DNA of 64,000 nt from assembly GCF_003116095.1 (NCBI RefSeq), contig NZ_LGRA01000008.1, forward strand, positions 731,274 through 795,273, in the 5' to 3' direction. Made by a program: the position numbers and the translations under genes. The notes below the pieces were generated by a model, which ran no database searches, was not told where the DNA came from, and saw only the letters and a program-made list of their open reading frames with translations. This DNA is from Azospirillum sp. TSO35-2 (GTDB lineage: Bacteria > Pseudomonadota > Alphaproteobacteria > Azospirillales > Azospirillaceae). This document shows, piece by piece, positions 34,837-43,600 of the stretch (position 1 is its first letter; the number at the start of each line of letters is the position of its first letter).

Positions 34837-35769
34837 TCAGAAGGCGACGTTGTCGCCACCCTTGGTCTGCAGCATCGCGCGCGCCTCCTCCGGCGTGGCG
34901 ATCTCCAGGCTCAACTCTTCGAGGATGCGGCGGATCTTGGCGACCTGTTCGGCGTTGGAGGTCGCCAGCTTGCCGCGTCCGGCATAGAGGCTGTCCTCCA
35001 GCCCGACCCGGACGTTGCCGCCGAGGATGGCGCTCAGCGTGACGAAGGACATCTGGTGGCGTCCGGCGGCCAGCACCGACAGGTAATAGTCGTTGCCGAA
35101 CAGCCGGTCGGCCGTGGCCTTCATGTGCATCAGGTTTTCCGGATCCGGGCCGATGCCGCCGAGGATTCCGAAGATGCATTGCGTGAAGAAGGGCGGCTTG
35201 ACGATGCCGCGGTCGGCGAAATGCGCCAGCGTGTAGAGATGGCCGACGTCGTAGCACTCGAACTCGAACCGGGTGCCGACATCGCCCAGCTCGCGCATGC
35301 CGCGCTCGATCTGCGCGAAGGTGTTGGACAGGATGAAGTCGGTGGTCGATTCCAGATAGGGCTTCTCCCAATCGTGCTTGAAGCTGTCGAACTTCGCCGC
35401 GGCGCCGGAGATGTTGAAGTTCATCGATCCCATGTTCATCGACGCGACTTCCGGCTGCGCCCGCTTGGCCGCGGCCAGCCGCTCGTCCAGCGTCATGCCC
35501 AGGCCGCCGCCGGTGGTGATGTTCAGGATGGCCGCGGTCTGCTGCTTGATGCGCGGCAGGAATTCCATGAACAGGTCCGGCGAGGGCGAGGGCTTGCCCG
35601 TCTCCGGATCGCGGGCGTGCAGGTGGAGCATCGCCGCACCGGCCTCCGCCGCCGCCACGGCGTCGCGGGCGATCTCGTCAGGCGTGACCGGCAGGTGGGG
35701 CGACATGGTCGGCGTGTGGATCGAACCGGTCACCGCGCAGGTGATGATGACCTTGTCGGTACGTTTCAT
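34837..35769 (-). CDS. Beta-keto acid cleavage enzyme (BKACE, DUF849)
   Basis: This 310-residue TIM-barrel zinc enzyme cleaves a beta-keto acid with acetyl-CoA. Recognisable parts are ITCAVTGSIHTPTMSPHLPV, the metal-binding AAMLHLHARDPETGKPSP and ILNITTGGG. BKACE members act on 3-keto-5-aminohexanoate, dehydrocarnitine or related acids. The gene directly follows a carnitine-dehydrogenase-like gene, which would make 3-dehydrocarnitine, so that substrate is the best guess. ATG 35769 has GGGAGGAG in front. The downstream gene is a binding protein. Confidence 0.9.
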   Translation of the reverse strand: MKRTDKVIITCAVTGSIHTPTMSPHLPVTPDEIARDAVAAAEAGAAMLHLHARDPETGKPSPSPDLFMEFLPRIKQQTAAILNITTGGGLGMTLDERLAAAKRAQPEVASMNMGSMNFNISGAAAKFDSFKHDWEKPYLESTTDFILSNTFAQIERGMRELGDVGTRFEFECYDVGHLYTLAHFADRGIVKPPFFTQCIFGILGGIGPDPENLMHMKATADRLFGNDYYLSVLAAGRHQMSFVTLSAILGGNVRVGLEDSLYAGRGKLATSNAEQVAKIRRILEELSLEIATPEEARAMLQTKGGDNVAF

Positions 35770-35808
35770 GGCTGTCTCCTCCCTTGTTTTCCGTGATGTC
35801 GAGGCCGG

Positions 35809-36828
35809 TCAGCGGCCGGTGCGCAGCGTCCGGCGTTCCTGCTGCAGGGTTTCGATCAGCGCCATGAGCAGTTGGTCGCGCTCCTGCGCCAGATCGGCCT
35901 GGGACCGGCCGTGCAGCGCATCCCGCATGCCGGCGGCCAGCTGGTCGCGCACCTGCGGCGTCAGTGCCGGGGTGCCGAGATCCCGCCACCAGTCTTCCAT
36001 CGCCGGGCCAATATGGTCGAGGAAGTGGGACATGCCGCCCTCACCGCCGGCGAGGTTGAAGATCATGTTCGGCCCCATGATCGCCCAGCGCAGGCCGGGC
36101 CCCTCCGCGATGGCGGTGTCCACATCCTCCACGCTGGCCAGCCCGGTGGCGACCGCATGCACCGCCTCGCGCCAGAGCGCCGCCTGGAGGCGGTTGGCGA
36201 GATGGCCGGGTACCTCGCGGTTCAAGCGGATCGGGCGTTTGCCGACCGCGCGGTAGAAGGCCATCAGCCATTCGATCGTGCCGGCCGTCGTGTCCCGGCC
36301 GCCGACCACCTCGACCAGCGGGATCAGGTGCGGCGGGTTGAAGGGGTGGCCGACGGCGAAGCGTCCCGGCACGCGGCATCCCCGCTGCAGCTCGCTCATG
36401 ATCAGGCCGGAGGTGCTGGAGGCCACGATCACGCCGTCGTCCAGCACCTCTTCCAGCATGGCGTAGAGCGCGCGCTTGACCTCATCGCGCTCCGGCGCGT
36501 TTTCCTGGACGAAGCGGGCACCGCGCGCCGCATCGCACGGGTCGGTGTGGAAGCTCCATTTCTCCGGATCGGCGCCGGGGGCGAGGCCCAGCCGTTCCAG
36601 CGCCGGCCAGGATTTGGCGATCAGGCCGCGCACCACGGCTTCCGCGGCGGGATTGGGGTCGCTGATGGCGACGCTCATCCCCCTGGACAGAAACAGCGCC
36701 GCCCAACTGGCGCCGATGGTGCCGGCGCCGATCACGGCGACGCGCCCGACCGCGTCGGGATGGGGTGCGCCCGGCCCCTGAAGGTCCGATCGGACCCCGG
36801 CTGAATTGGCCGTTGGATTGGTTGTCAT
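35809..36828 (-). CDS. L-carnitine 3-dehydrogenase-like (3-hydroxyacyl-CoA dehydrogenase family)
   Basis: This 339-residue NAD-dependent dehydrogenase has the Rossmann motif VAVIGAGTIGASWAALFLSR near residue 30, VGHPFNPPHLIPLVEVVGG and REVPGHLANRLQAALWREAV. The stretch EGPGLRWAIMGPNMIFNLAG, then GEGGMSHFLDH, is characteristic of carnitine dehydrogenases rather than acyl-CoA enzymes. It would oxidise the 3-hydroxyl of L-carnitine or an analogue and pass the product to the BKACE 40 bases downstream. The thioesterase often linked to this enzyme is absent. Its upstream side is decayed TetR sequence. Confidence 0.85.
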   Translation of the reverse strand: MTTNPTANSAGVRSDLQGPGAPHPDAVGRVAVIGAGTIGASWAALFLSRGMSVAISDPNPAAEAVVRGLIAKSWPALERLGLAPGADPEKWSFHTDPCDAARGARFVQENAPERDEVKRALYAMLEEVLDDGVIVASSTSGLIMSELQRGCRVPGRFAVGHPFNPPHLIPLVEVVGGRDTTAGTIEWLMAFYRAVGKRPIRLNREVPGHLANRLQAALWREAVHAVATGLASVEDVDTAIAEGPGLRWAIMGPNMIFNLAGGEGGMSHFLDHIGPAMEDWWRDLGTPALTPQVRDQLAAGMRDALHGRSQADLAQERDQLLMALIETLQQERRTLRTGR

Positions 36829-36844
36829 GGTCCTCCCCGGATGT

Positions 36845-37020
36845 TCTGGTTTTGCCCAGGCCGTCGATCTGCAGATCGATGCACTGGGCGGCGATGTCGT
36901 GGGCGCTGGGGCCGCCGTTCGGCTGGTACCAGCGGGCGATTCAGCTCAGCGCACCCGCCACGGTGAATTCCCCTCCGCTTCCGTCCGTCGTGCCGACAGC
37001 CGCAGCGGCCATGGCGGATT
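36845..37020 (-). pseudogene. TetR-family regulator remnant
   Basis: On the minus strand the frame reads EFTVAGALS, an in-frame TGA, then IARWYQPNGGPSAHDIAAQC and IDLQIDGLGKT. This is a typical TetR C-terminus (in relatives the stop position is usually Trp or another residue). The DNA-binding half is missing. It probably once regulated the downstream carnitine-type operon, whose ATG follows within 20 bases. Confidence 0.5.
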
Positions 37021-37131
37021 GATCGCCGCACACACTGTTGACCAGCACATCAATCTGCCTCATCCTACTCACGAGTAATATGCATTCCAACAAGTATGTT
37101 TGCCGGCGCAAGCATAAGGGAGGATGAACGC

Positions 37132-37358
37132 ATGGAGGCCATCGCCTTGGCCCGGACCGACAGCATCGGCGCAACGCTGGCCCGCAGCGCCCGGCGCAAT
37201 GGCGCGCTTTCACCGGCGGCGTCCTGGTCGCCGATGTCCGCCAGCATCCGGCCCATTTCAAGGTGCCCGAGCGGATCGAGCTCCTCGACATCCTGCGCCG
37301 CGACACCGCCGGCAAGCCGCTGAAACGCGAACTGCGCAAGTCCTATCCTACAGCGCCC
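37132..37358 (+). pseudogene. Acyl-CoA synthetase (AMP-ligase) remnant, large internal deletion
   Basis: ATG 37132, after a good AGGAGGAT-like site (GGGAGGATGAACGC), starts MEAIALARTDSIGATLARSA, the beginning of an AMP-forming ligase. About 30 codons later, in another frame, the sequence becomes HFKVPERIELLDILRRDTAG and KPLKRELRKSY, the very C-terminus of such a ligase with its catalytic Lys motif. Roughly 450 codons are missing. The tail frame runs without a stop into the FadB-like gene. Confidence 0.7.
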
Positions 37359-37454
37359 GAGCCCCGTTGGCCGTACTCAAGGATCAAATGCGATGAACCA
37401 TGCCTTCGCCGCGGGCCGCACCCGCTTGCCCGCCACTCGTCCGGAGCGCGCGTG

Positions 37455-39761
37455 ATGGAAAGAGCCGTCCGCAAGGTCGCGGTGATCGGCGCCGGATCCA
37501 TGGGATCGGGCATCGCCGCGCAGTTCGCCAACGGCGGCGTGCCGGTTCTGCTGCTCGACGTCGCCGGCCCCGGCGAAGACCGTGCCGCCCCGGCCCGTGC
37601 CGGCCTGGAACGGCAGCTGAAGGCGCAGGGCTTCATGGCCCCGTCCGCCGCGACGCTGGTCGAGGTCGGCTGCATCGAGGACGATCTGGCCGCCGTCGCC
37701 AACGCCGACTGGATCGTCGAAGCGGTGGTCGAGGATCCGGCGGTGAAGCGCCGGCTGTTCGCCCGGCTGGATGCGCTGCGCAAGCCCGGGGCGGCGGTGT
37801 CCTCCAACACCTCGACCATCCCGCTGGCGCAGCTGACGGACGGGGCGTCGGAGGCGTTCCGCCGCGACTTCGTCATCACCCATTTCTTCAACCCGCCGCG
37901 CCACATGCGGCTGATGGAACTGGTCACCGGCCCCGACACCGCGCCGGAGACCGCGGCCCTGGTCCGCGATGCTGCGGAGACGGTGCTGGGCAAGACCGTG
38001 GTGGACTGCCGCGACACGCCGGCCTTCATCGCCAACCGGCTGGGCTGCCACTGGATGTCGGTCGCCGCCATCGAGGCGTTGCGCCACGGTCTGACGGTGG
38101 AGCAGGCGGATGCGGTGGCCGGTGCGCCGTTCGGCGTGCCGCGTACGGGCATCTTCGGGCTGCTGGATCTCGTCGGCATCGATCTGGTGCCGCTGGTGTG
38201 GGGCAGCCTGCTGGGCGCCCTGCCCGGCGGGGATGCCCACCACCGCCACGATTTGACCGCCGAGCCGCTGATCCGCCGCCTGATCGCTGAGGGGCGGATC
38301 GGGCGCAAGGCCAAGGGCGGCTTCTACCGCCTCGCCCCCGGCAGCAAGGCGCGCGAGGCGCTGGATCTCGCCACCGGGGAGTATCGTCCGCAGGCCGACG
38401 CCGCGGCCAACCGCGATCTGGCGGCGCTGATCCGGCAGGAGGATGCGGCTGGGCGCTACGCCTGGGCGGTGCTGTCCAACAGCATCGCCTACACCGCCGC
38501 CGTGGCGGGGGAGATCGCCGACGACGTGGCGGCCATCGACACCGCCATGCGGCTTGGCTATGGCTGGGCCGAGGGGCCGTTCGCGCTGGCCGACCGGGTC
38601 GGCTGCGCCGCCATCGCCGACCGGCTGGCGGCGGAGGGGCGCGACGTGCCGCCCCTGCTCGCCGCCGCCGCCGCGCAGGGCGGCTTCTACCGCCGCACCG
38701 ACACGGGGCGGGAGACCCGAACCACCGCCGGCGCCTGGACGCCCGCCCGCCGGCCGCAGGGCGTGCTCGATCTGGCCGAAGTGAAGGAGCACGGGCCGCG
38801 CTTCGCCGGCAACGGGTCGGCATCGGTCTGGGATCTGGGCGACGGCGTCGCCTGCCTGGAGTTCCACACCAAGATGAACGCCATCGACCACGGCATCCTC
38901 GCCATGGTCGCGGAGGCGGCGGAACGGGTGCCGGCGGAGTTCCGCGCCCTCGTCCTCTACAACGACAACCCGCGCGCCTTCTCCGCCGGGGCCAACCTCG
39001 GCTATTTCGTCGAGCGGCTGGAGGCGGAGGATTTCACCGCCCTGGAACGCTTTGTAGCGGACGGGCAAGCGGCCTTCCGCGCGCTGAAGCACGCCGCCAT
39101 CCCGGTGGTCGGCGCGCCGGCCGGGCTGGCGGTCGGCGGCGGCTGCGAGGTGCTGCTGCATTGCGACGCCATCCAGGCCCATGCCGAGACCTACATCGGG
39201 CTGGTCGAGCTGAAGGTCGGCATCGTTCCGGGCTGGCGCGGCACGGCGGAATTGCTGCTGCGCTGGGGCCGCAGGACCGACCGGCCCGCCGGCCCGATGG
39301 GAGCGGCACAGGCCGCCTTCGAGACCATCGCCGGCGCGCGCATCACCGGTTCGGCGCTGGAGGCGCGGACGCTCGGCTATCTGCGGCCGGAGGACGGCAT
39401 TACCATGGGCCGCGACCGGCTGCTGGGCGACGCCAAGGCAAATGCGATTGCGCTGGCCGAGGGCTACCGCGCGCCCGGCGTCGGCGTCGTCGTCCTGCCC
39501 GGTCTGGCGGAGCGGGAGAATTTGCGGGCAATCGTCCAGGGCTGGCGGCAGGGCGGGCGGGCCAGCCCCCATGACGAACTGGTCGCGGACTGGCTGGCCG
39601 GCGTGTGCTGCGGCGGACCCGAGGCCGGCCCGCAGACCCCCATAGACGAAGACGCGCTCGCCGCGCTTGAGCGGGAGGCCCTGTCCGCCTTGGTCCGGGA
39701 ACCGGCGACCCGCGCCCGCATCCGACACATGCTGGACGTAGGCAAGCCCCTGCGCAACTGA
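37455..39761 (+). CDS. FadB-like fusion: 3-hydroxyacyl-CoA dehydrogenase / enoyl-CoA hydratase
   Basis: This 768-residue bifunctional enzyme has the dehydrogenase first and the hydratase second. The NAD motif is VAVIGAGSMGSGIAAQFANG near 9-28. SNTSTIPLAQL, HFFNPPRHMRLMELV and DTPAFIANRLG follow. From about 470 the crotonase part reads FHTKMNAIDHGILAMVAEAA, NPRAFSAGANLGYF and GAPAGLAVGGGCEVLLHCDA. It carries out two steps of beta-oxidation. ATG 37455 is used because the open sequence before it belongs to the decayed ligase. It is the only intact gene of a former acyl-CoA operon. Confidence 0.92.
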   Translation: MERAVRKVAVIGAGSMGSGIAAQFANGGVPVLLLDVAGPGEDRAAPARAGLERQLKAQGFMAPSAATLVEVGCIEDDLAAVANADWIVEAVVEDPAVKRRLFARLDALRKPGAAVSSNTSTIPLAQLTDGASEAFRRDFVITHFFNPPRHMRLMELVTGPDTAPETAALVRDAAETVLGKTVVDCRDTPAFIANRLGCHWMSVAAIEALRHGLTVEQADAVAGAPFGVPRTGIFGLLDLVGIDLVPLVWGSLLGALPGGDAHHRHDLTAEPLIRRLIAEGRIGRKAKGGFYRLAPGSKAREALDLATGEYRPQADAAANRDLAALIRQEDAAGRYAWAVLSNSIAYTAAVAGEIADDVAAIDTAMRLGYGWAEGPFALADRVGCAAIADRLAAEGRDVPPLLAAAAAQGGFYRRTDTGRETRTTAGAWTPARRPQGVLDLAEVKEHGPRFAGNGSASVWDLGDGVACLEFHTKMNAIDHGILAMVAEAAERVPAEFRALVLYNDNPRAFSAGANLGYFVERLEAEDFTALERFVADGQAAFRALKHAAIPVVGAPAGLAVGGGCEVLLHCDAIQAHAETYIGLVELKVGIVPGWRGTAELLLRWGRRTDRPAGPMGAAQAAFETIAGARITGSALEARTLGYLRPEDGITMGRDRLLGDAKANAIALAEGYRAPGVGVVVLPGLAERENLRAIVQGWRQGGRASPHDELVADWLAGVCCGGPEAGPQTPIDEDALAALEREALSALVREPATRARIRHMLDVGKPLRN

Positions 39762-39772
39762 GGAGCAGAACC

Positions 39773-39889
39773 ATGGCCGCGTACCAGCCGCCGCTTCAGT
39801 CCATGCGCTTCCTCGTGCATGAGCCGCTCCATGCTCCCGCCGTGCTGGCGGAGGGGGGATGGTCGGGCGTGGGCGAGGTGGTCGCTTGA
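39773..39889 (+). pseudogene. Acyl-CoA dehydrogenase N-terminal fragment (38 codons)
   Basis: After AGGAG, an ATG opens MAAYQPPLQSMRFLVHEPLH and then APAVLAEGGWSGVGEVVA before a stop. The first 25 residues match the N-terminus of long acyl-CoA dehydrogenases (AYQPPLRDMRF..HE). The remaining 550 or so codons are gone. It directly follows the FadB-like gene and ends 10 bases before the toxin-antitoxin operator, so the truncation may date from arrival of that module. Confidence 0.75.
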
Positions 39890-39899
39890 ATCCCGTTGC

Positions 39900-39930
39900 G
39901 TCACGTGTCACATTTAAAGTGACACGTGAC
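39900..39930. promoter_or_regulatory. Perfect palindromic operator of the toxin-antitoxin module
   Basis: GTCACGTGTCAC (39900-39911) and GTGACACGTGAC (39919-39930) are perfect inverted repeats with an AT-only spacer ATTTAAA. It lies 10 bases before the antitoxin ATG, where autorepression by an Xre-type antitoxin is expected. Confidence 0.75.
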
Positions 39931-39940
39931 GGAGAATGCC

Positions 39941-40420
39941 ATGCCCGCGGTCGGATCCGACGCTGGACGGGGGGAGGCGGGAACCTATCAGCGGGTCACC
40001 GACCTGCTCGGTGGTCCGCGGGTGTTCAAGCGCCCGGTGGTGACGCAATTGGATGCCCACAACGCCATCAAGACGGGCTTGCCGGGCGGCGCGCTGTACC
40101 ATCTCGTGACCCACCTGCGGGTCCTCAAGCCGGCGAGCATCGAGTCCGCCGTGGGTATGAGCGTGCGCACCTACCAGCGTCGCAAGGGAGCGCCGGACAA
40201 GCCGCTCAGCCCTGAGCAGGGTGGCCGGACCTGGAAGCTGGCCGAGATTTTGGCCCGGGCCTCCGAGGTCTTCGGCTCGCAGGAGGAGGCCGAGCAGTGG
40301 CTGGAGCGTCCGGCCATCGGGCTGGACAACAACCGTCCGCTGGACCTGCTGGACACCCCCGCCGGGGTCGAGATGGTCGAGGATTACCTGGGGCGGATGG
40401 CTTCCGGGGTTTACACGTGA
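39941..40420 (+). CDS. Antitoxin, Xre/MbcA/ParS family
   Basis: This 159-residue antitoxin has a helical DNA-binding region (LKPASIESAVGMSVRTYQRR) and a C-terminal MbcA/ParS toxin-binding domain (LAEILARASEVFGSQEEAEQ, RPAIGLDNNRPLDLLDTPAG). It neutralises the RES toxin encoded next and probably represses the pair through the palindrome just upstream. I prefer ATG 39941 (GGAG eight bases before) over GTG 39926, which lies inside the palindrome. The stop overlaps the toxin start (GTGA), so antitoxin and toxin are translationally coupled. Confidence 0.93.
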   Translation: MPAVGSDAGRGEAGTYQRVTDLLGGPRVFKRPVVTQLDAHNAIKTGLPGGALYHLVTHLRVLKPASIESAVGMSVRTYQRRKGAPDKPLSPEQGGRTWKLAEILARASEVFGSQEEAEQWLERPAIGLDNNRPLDLLDTPAGVEMVEDYLGRMASGVYT

Positions 40421-40923
40421 CACCCTTGCCGGCGGCGCTGGGCGGCACCGAGCTGGTCGCGTGGCGCCTCGACCCGGAGCCCTTCCGCACGACTTGGGAC
40501 AGCGGCGAAGGGGCCTACCGCTTCGGCGGCCGCTGGAACAGCAAAGGGGTTCGCGCCGTCTACTGCTCTCTCGACCCGGCGACCGCGATCCTCGAGGTCG
40601 CGGTGCACAAGGGCTTCACGGCGCTGGACACCGTGCCGCACGCGCTGACGGCGCTGACCATCACCGACCCCGCCGCCGTCCATGTCGTCACTTCGGCCGA
40701 CGTGCCCAACCCCAACTGGCTCCGTCCCGGCATCCCCAGCTTTGGGCAGCAGCAGTTCGGCGATGCTGTGCTGAACGCGCACAAGTTTGTCCTCATCCCG
40801 AGCGCCGTGTCCCCGCACAGCTGGAATCTTCTGTTCGTCGCGTCTCTGGCGGCCGGGTCCTACACACGGCGCTCCCAGGAGCGGTTTGCGCTGGACACGC
40901 GGTTGCACCCGCCGCCCGCCTGA
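40417..40923 (+). CDS. RES-domain toxin (NAD+-degrading type)
   Basis: This 168-residue toxin starts at GTG 40417, inside the antitoxin stop. RES-family landmarks are AWRLDPEPF, GAYRFGGRWNSKGVRAVYCS with the conserved Arg, PATAILEVAVH with Glu60 and the late Ser in VSPHSWNLLF. RES toxins (ParT, MbcT, Res) consume or transfer ADP-ribose from NAD+, halting growth when unopposed. All three family residues are present, so the module looks functional. A weak TTTTTT tract about 80 bases after the stop might end the operon. Confidence 0.93.
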   Translation: MTPLPAALGGTELVAWRLDPEPFRTTWDSGEGAYRFGGRWNSKGVRAVYCSLDPATAILEVAVHKGFTALDTVPHALTALTITDPAAVHVVTSADVPNPNWLRPGIPSFGQQQFGDAVLNAHKFVLIPSAVSPHSWNLLFVASLAAGSYTRRSQERFALDTRLHPPPA

Positions 40924-41004
40924 CGAAGACGCGTCCACCGTTCGCCTCCAGCATCGCGGTGCGCGTATGACGCCCTGGTCAGCCCGTCAACGACAGGGCC
41001 GGCC

Positions 41005-41025
41005 GTTTTTTCAGCAGCCTGCTAG
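41005..41025. other. Possible IS end (GCAGCCTGCTAG motif)
   Basis: TTTTTTCAGCAGCCTGCTAG resembles the terminal inverted repeats of some IS5/IS1182-type elements (GGCTGCTGAAAAA inverted). No transposase or second end is visible, so this is a weak scar call between the toxin and TetR genes. Confidence 0.25.
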
Positions 41026-41130
41026 AGCAGGAGTTTGCAACAGAGCCATAACACGATGCCGTTTGGGATTTGCCTACACGGAGCAGCCCAACTACATTCC
41101 TCGCTGATGCTCACCAAAGGGGGAATGAAC

Positions 41131-41757
41131 ATGCGCGAAGGCCGAATCATGCGGCTCCCTCCAAAAGAGCGAATTCTTGATGCTGCAGAAGACCTATTCT
41201 TCAACTTGGGCATCCGGCGTGTAACGGTCGAGGACGTTGCCACCAAAGCCGAAACGACCAAAGCCGCGGTCTATCGGCATTTTGGCTCCAAGGAAAACCT
41301 AATCGCAGAATGGATCCGGATTGTGACGGCGCAATACGCCGCCATTCTGGATAACCTTGAGAAGACCTACCCGGGAGATCCCCGCGCCCAGTTGTATGGT
41401 TGGGCCAAGCACATCGCTGATACTCTGGCAACGACGTCGCATCGAGGATGCCCATTCATCAACTCGATCGCGGAACTGCCCGACCCGAATGATCCCGTTC
41501 GTTTGCTGATTGAAGCCCATAAGAAGAGGCAGGCGCAGCGGGTGGCGATGCTTTGTGAAGGGGCGGGCATTCCAGACCCGGAGGCTGCCGCGGTGGAGAT
41601 CAGCTTCATGCTCGAGGGTGCGCAAATCAGCACTCAGAACAACAGTATCCCGAATGCCGGCAAGCATGTGATGAGGATCATTTCTGAAATCCTTGATCGG
41701 GCCGAGCGCGGCAAAAAGAAGGGCCCGCTTAAGGTGCTGGCAAAACAAGCCGGGTGA
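41131..41757 (+). CDS. TetR/AcrR-family regulator
   Basis: This 208-residue regulator has the TetR helix-turn-helix: ERILDAAEDLFFNLGIRRVT, then VEDVATKAETTKAAVYRHFG and SKENLIAEWI. A C-terminal ligand domain follows. I chose ATG 41131, six bases after AGGGGGA; ATG 41125 touches that site. Codon use here is slightly less GC-biased than in the neighbours, which may indicate recent acquisition. It lies 330 bases from the convergent amidase gene and could regulate it through the palindromes at 43601-43669, though that is untested. Confidence 0.88.
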   Translation: MREGRIMRLPPKERILDAAEDLFFNLGIRRVTVEDVATKAETTKAAVYRHFGSKENLIAEWIRIVTAQYAAILDNLEKTYPGDPRAQLYGWAKHIADTLATTSHRGCPFINSIAELPDPNDPVRLLIEAHKKRQAQRVAMLCEGAGIPDPEAAAVEISFMLEGAQISTQNNSIPNAGKHVMRIISEILDRAERGKKKGPLKVLAKQAG

Positions 41758-42086
41758 TTTTCCACATCCCGCCAGAATTTGCGCTGTCAGGTTAAGCGCA
41801 ACCATTGTTCCACCGCCGCTCACGCTCCCCCATATTGTGCCGCGTCCTCGCGGCCGGGGCCACACCGCCTTGAGCGGGTATAAAGCGATCATGCGAGCAA
41901 GTGCACGACGCTTAGAACCTTGTATGGACGGCCCCCCTGGCGCAAGAGGGAAATCCGATCCGACTGGCCGAGAGGATGCATCCGGTGTTGTCAGGTTGGC
42001 TGTAGGCGATCCAGAAGATCGGGCGACGTCGAAGCCCAACTTCGACGCCGCCAGATGGTGGTCAACCTGGTGGCCGGATGAGCCGA
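41758..42086. other. Intergenic stretch between convergent TetR and amidase genes
   Basis: No gene or RNA recognised. Short open frames lack ribosome-binding sites. The segment carries out-of-character, less GC-rich blocks (41880-41925), and may be decayed DNA. Confidence 0.4.
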
Positions 42087-43529
42087 TCAGTTGCCCGCCC
42101 AGACCGCGGGTTGGCGTTCAATCCACGGCACCGCCGCTTCAAGCTGGCTGGCCAAGCGGAACAGCAGATCCTCGCGTCCAAATCCGGCTACGAACTGGGA
42201 CCCGACTGGCAGGCCACTATCGATGTCTGTGAACAACGGCATGGACATCGCAGGCAAGCCTGCGACATTGGCAAGTGCAGTGAACGGGGAGCGGCGGAAC
42301 ACGTGGTCGACCCACTGCAGTCCGTCGAGCGTCTCCTGTCCCTCGTTGTATTCGCCGATCGCCGGCGGCAGGTCAGGAACGGTTGGGGTCAGCAGAACAT
42401 CATATCGCGTAAAGAACTGTCCGACCTGCCGTGTGACGGTGTTGCGAACGTTCAGTGCCCCGAGAAAATCAAGACCGCTCACCCTTCGGCCCGACGCGTA
42501 AACCGCCAGTGTAGCCGGTTCGAGGATCGAGGGATCGATGGCGCGGCCGGAGATCGACGCGATGAACTCCATCCAGGCCGCTGTGTTGGCGGTCCAAAAC
42601 TGCGCGTTGGCGTGTACGAAGCCGTCCCAGCTCACCCCGATGTCGAGGGTCACATCGTCGACATGGTGCCCCAGGCTTTCACAAAGTCGTGCCGTCCGGC
42701 TGGTCGCCGCGGCGACGCCGTCCGCAGTCCTGCTGCCGTTGAGGGGATGAAGCAGGAAGCCAATCTTCAGCCTGCCGGGATCACGCCCCACTTCGGACAA
42801 GTACGGCCGCTCCGGTGGAGTGATGTAATAGGGTTCGCCGATGTCACCCCCGTGAACCGCGTCCAACAGCGCGGCGCTGTCGCGGACCGTGCGGCTGATC
42901 GCGAACTGAACCACGAGTCCGCTCCATACCTCGTCCACCGCAGGGCCGTTCGTTACTCGGCCACGTGTCGGCTTCATACCGAAGGCGCCGACGCTTGCAG
43001 CCGGCACACGGATCGAGCCGCCACCGTCGGTGGCGTGGGCCACTGGCACCATGCCCGAGGCAACAGCCGCCCCGGCTCCGCCGCTTGAACCGCCCGCGCT
43101 GCGGCCGGGATCCCAGGGGTTGCGGGTGGGGCCGGTAGCGACAGGCTCGGTGGTCGTGCTGATCGCAAATTCCGGCGTCGACGTCCGACCGATCGTCACC
43201 AGACCGGCGTCACGGAATCGGCTCATTAGCGATGAATCGGATGGCGCGACAATGCCTTCGGCCAACCGGCTGCCCAGTTCGTTGCGCCGCCCCTCCATAC
43301 CAACCGCCAGATCTTTTATCAGAAACGGCACGCCGAAGAACGGCGGAGTCTGGGTGCCGCCACGCGGTGTCTCGTCGCTCCAACTCTCGACCACCGCGTT
43401 CACGGTCGGGTTGACCAGCTCGATGGCCTGGAGCGCGGCCGCCGACACCTCCGCGGCGCTCACCTCCTTGTTCGCGATGAGAGCCGCAAGCCCCAGTGCG
43501 TCATGCCTCGTGTAATCCGACAGATTCAT
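42087..43529 (-). CDS. Amidase (amidase-signature family)
   Basis: This 480-residue hydrolase has the Ser-cisSer-Lys triad of the amidase-signature family: Lys72 in PFLIKDLAVG, Ser148/149 in AGGSSGGAGAA and the nucleophile Ser172 in DGGGSIRVPA. It would cleave a C-N amide bond; GatA itself is ruled out by the solitary context. ATG 43529 is preceded by GGAGGAG. Palindromic operator-like repeats lie 70-140 bases upstream. The substrate is unknown. Confidence 0.92.
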   Translation of the reverse strand: MNLSDYTRHDALGLAALIANKEVSAAEVSAAALQAIELVNPTVNAVVESWSDETPRGGTQTPPFFGVPFLIKDLAVGMEGRRNELGSRLAEGIVAPSDSSLMSRFRDAGLVTIGRTSTPEFAISTTTEPVATGPTRNPWDPGRSAGGSSGGAGAAVASGMVPVAHATDGGGSIRVPAASVGAFGMKPTRGRVTNGPAVDEVWSGLVVQFAISRTVRDSAALLDAVHGGDIGEPYYITPPERPYLSEVGRDPGRLKIGFLLHPLNGSRTADGVAAATSRTARLCESLGHHVDDVTLDIGVSWDGFVHANAQFWTANTAAWMEFIASISGRAIDPSILEPATLAVYASGRRVSGLDFLGALNVRNTVTRQVGQFFTRYDVLLTPTVPDLPPAIGEYNEGQETLDGLQWVDHVFRRSPFTALANVAGLPAMSMPLFTDIDSGLPVGSQFVAGFGREDLLFRLASQLEAAVPWIERQPAVWAGN

Positions 43530-43600
43530 TGGATGCTCCTCCACTTCCCCTCGCACAGGGCCAGGGCGCGTGATGCCGAACGGCAATGGCCGGCTTCAGA

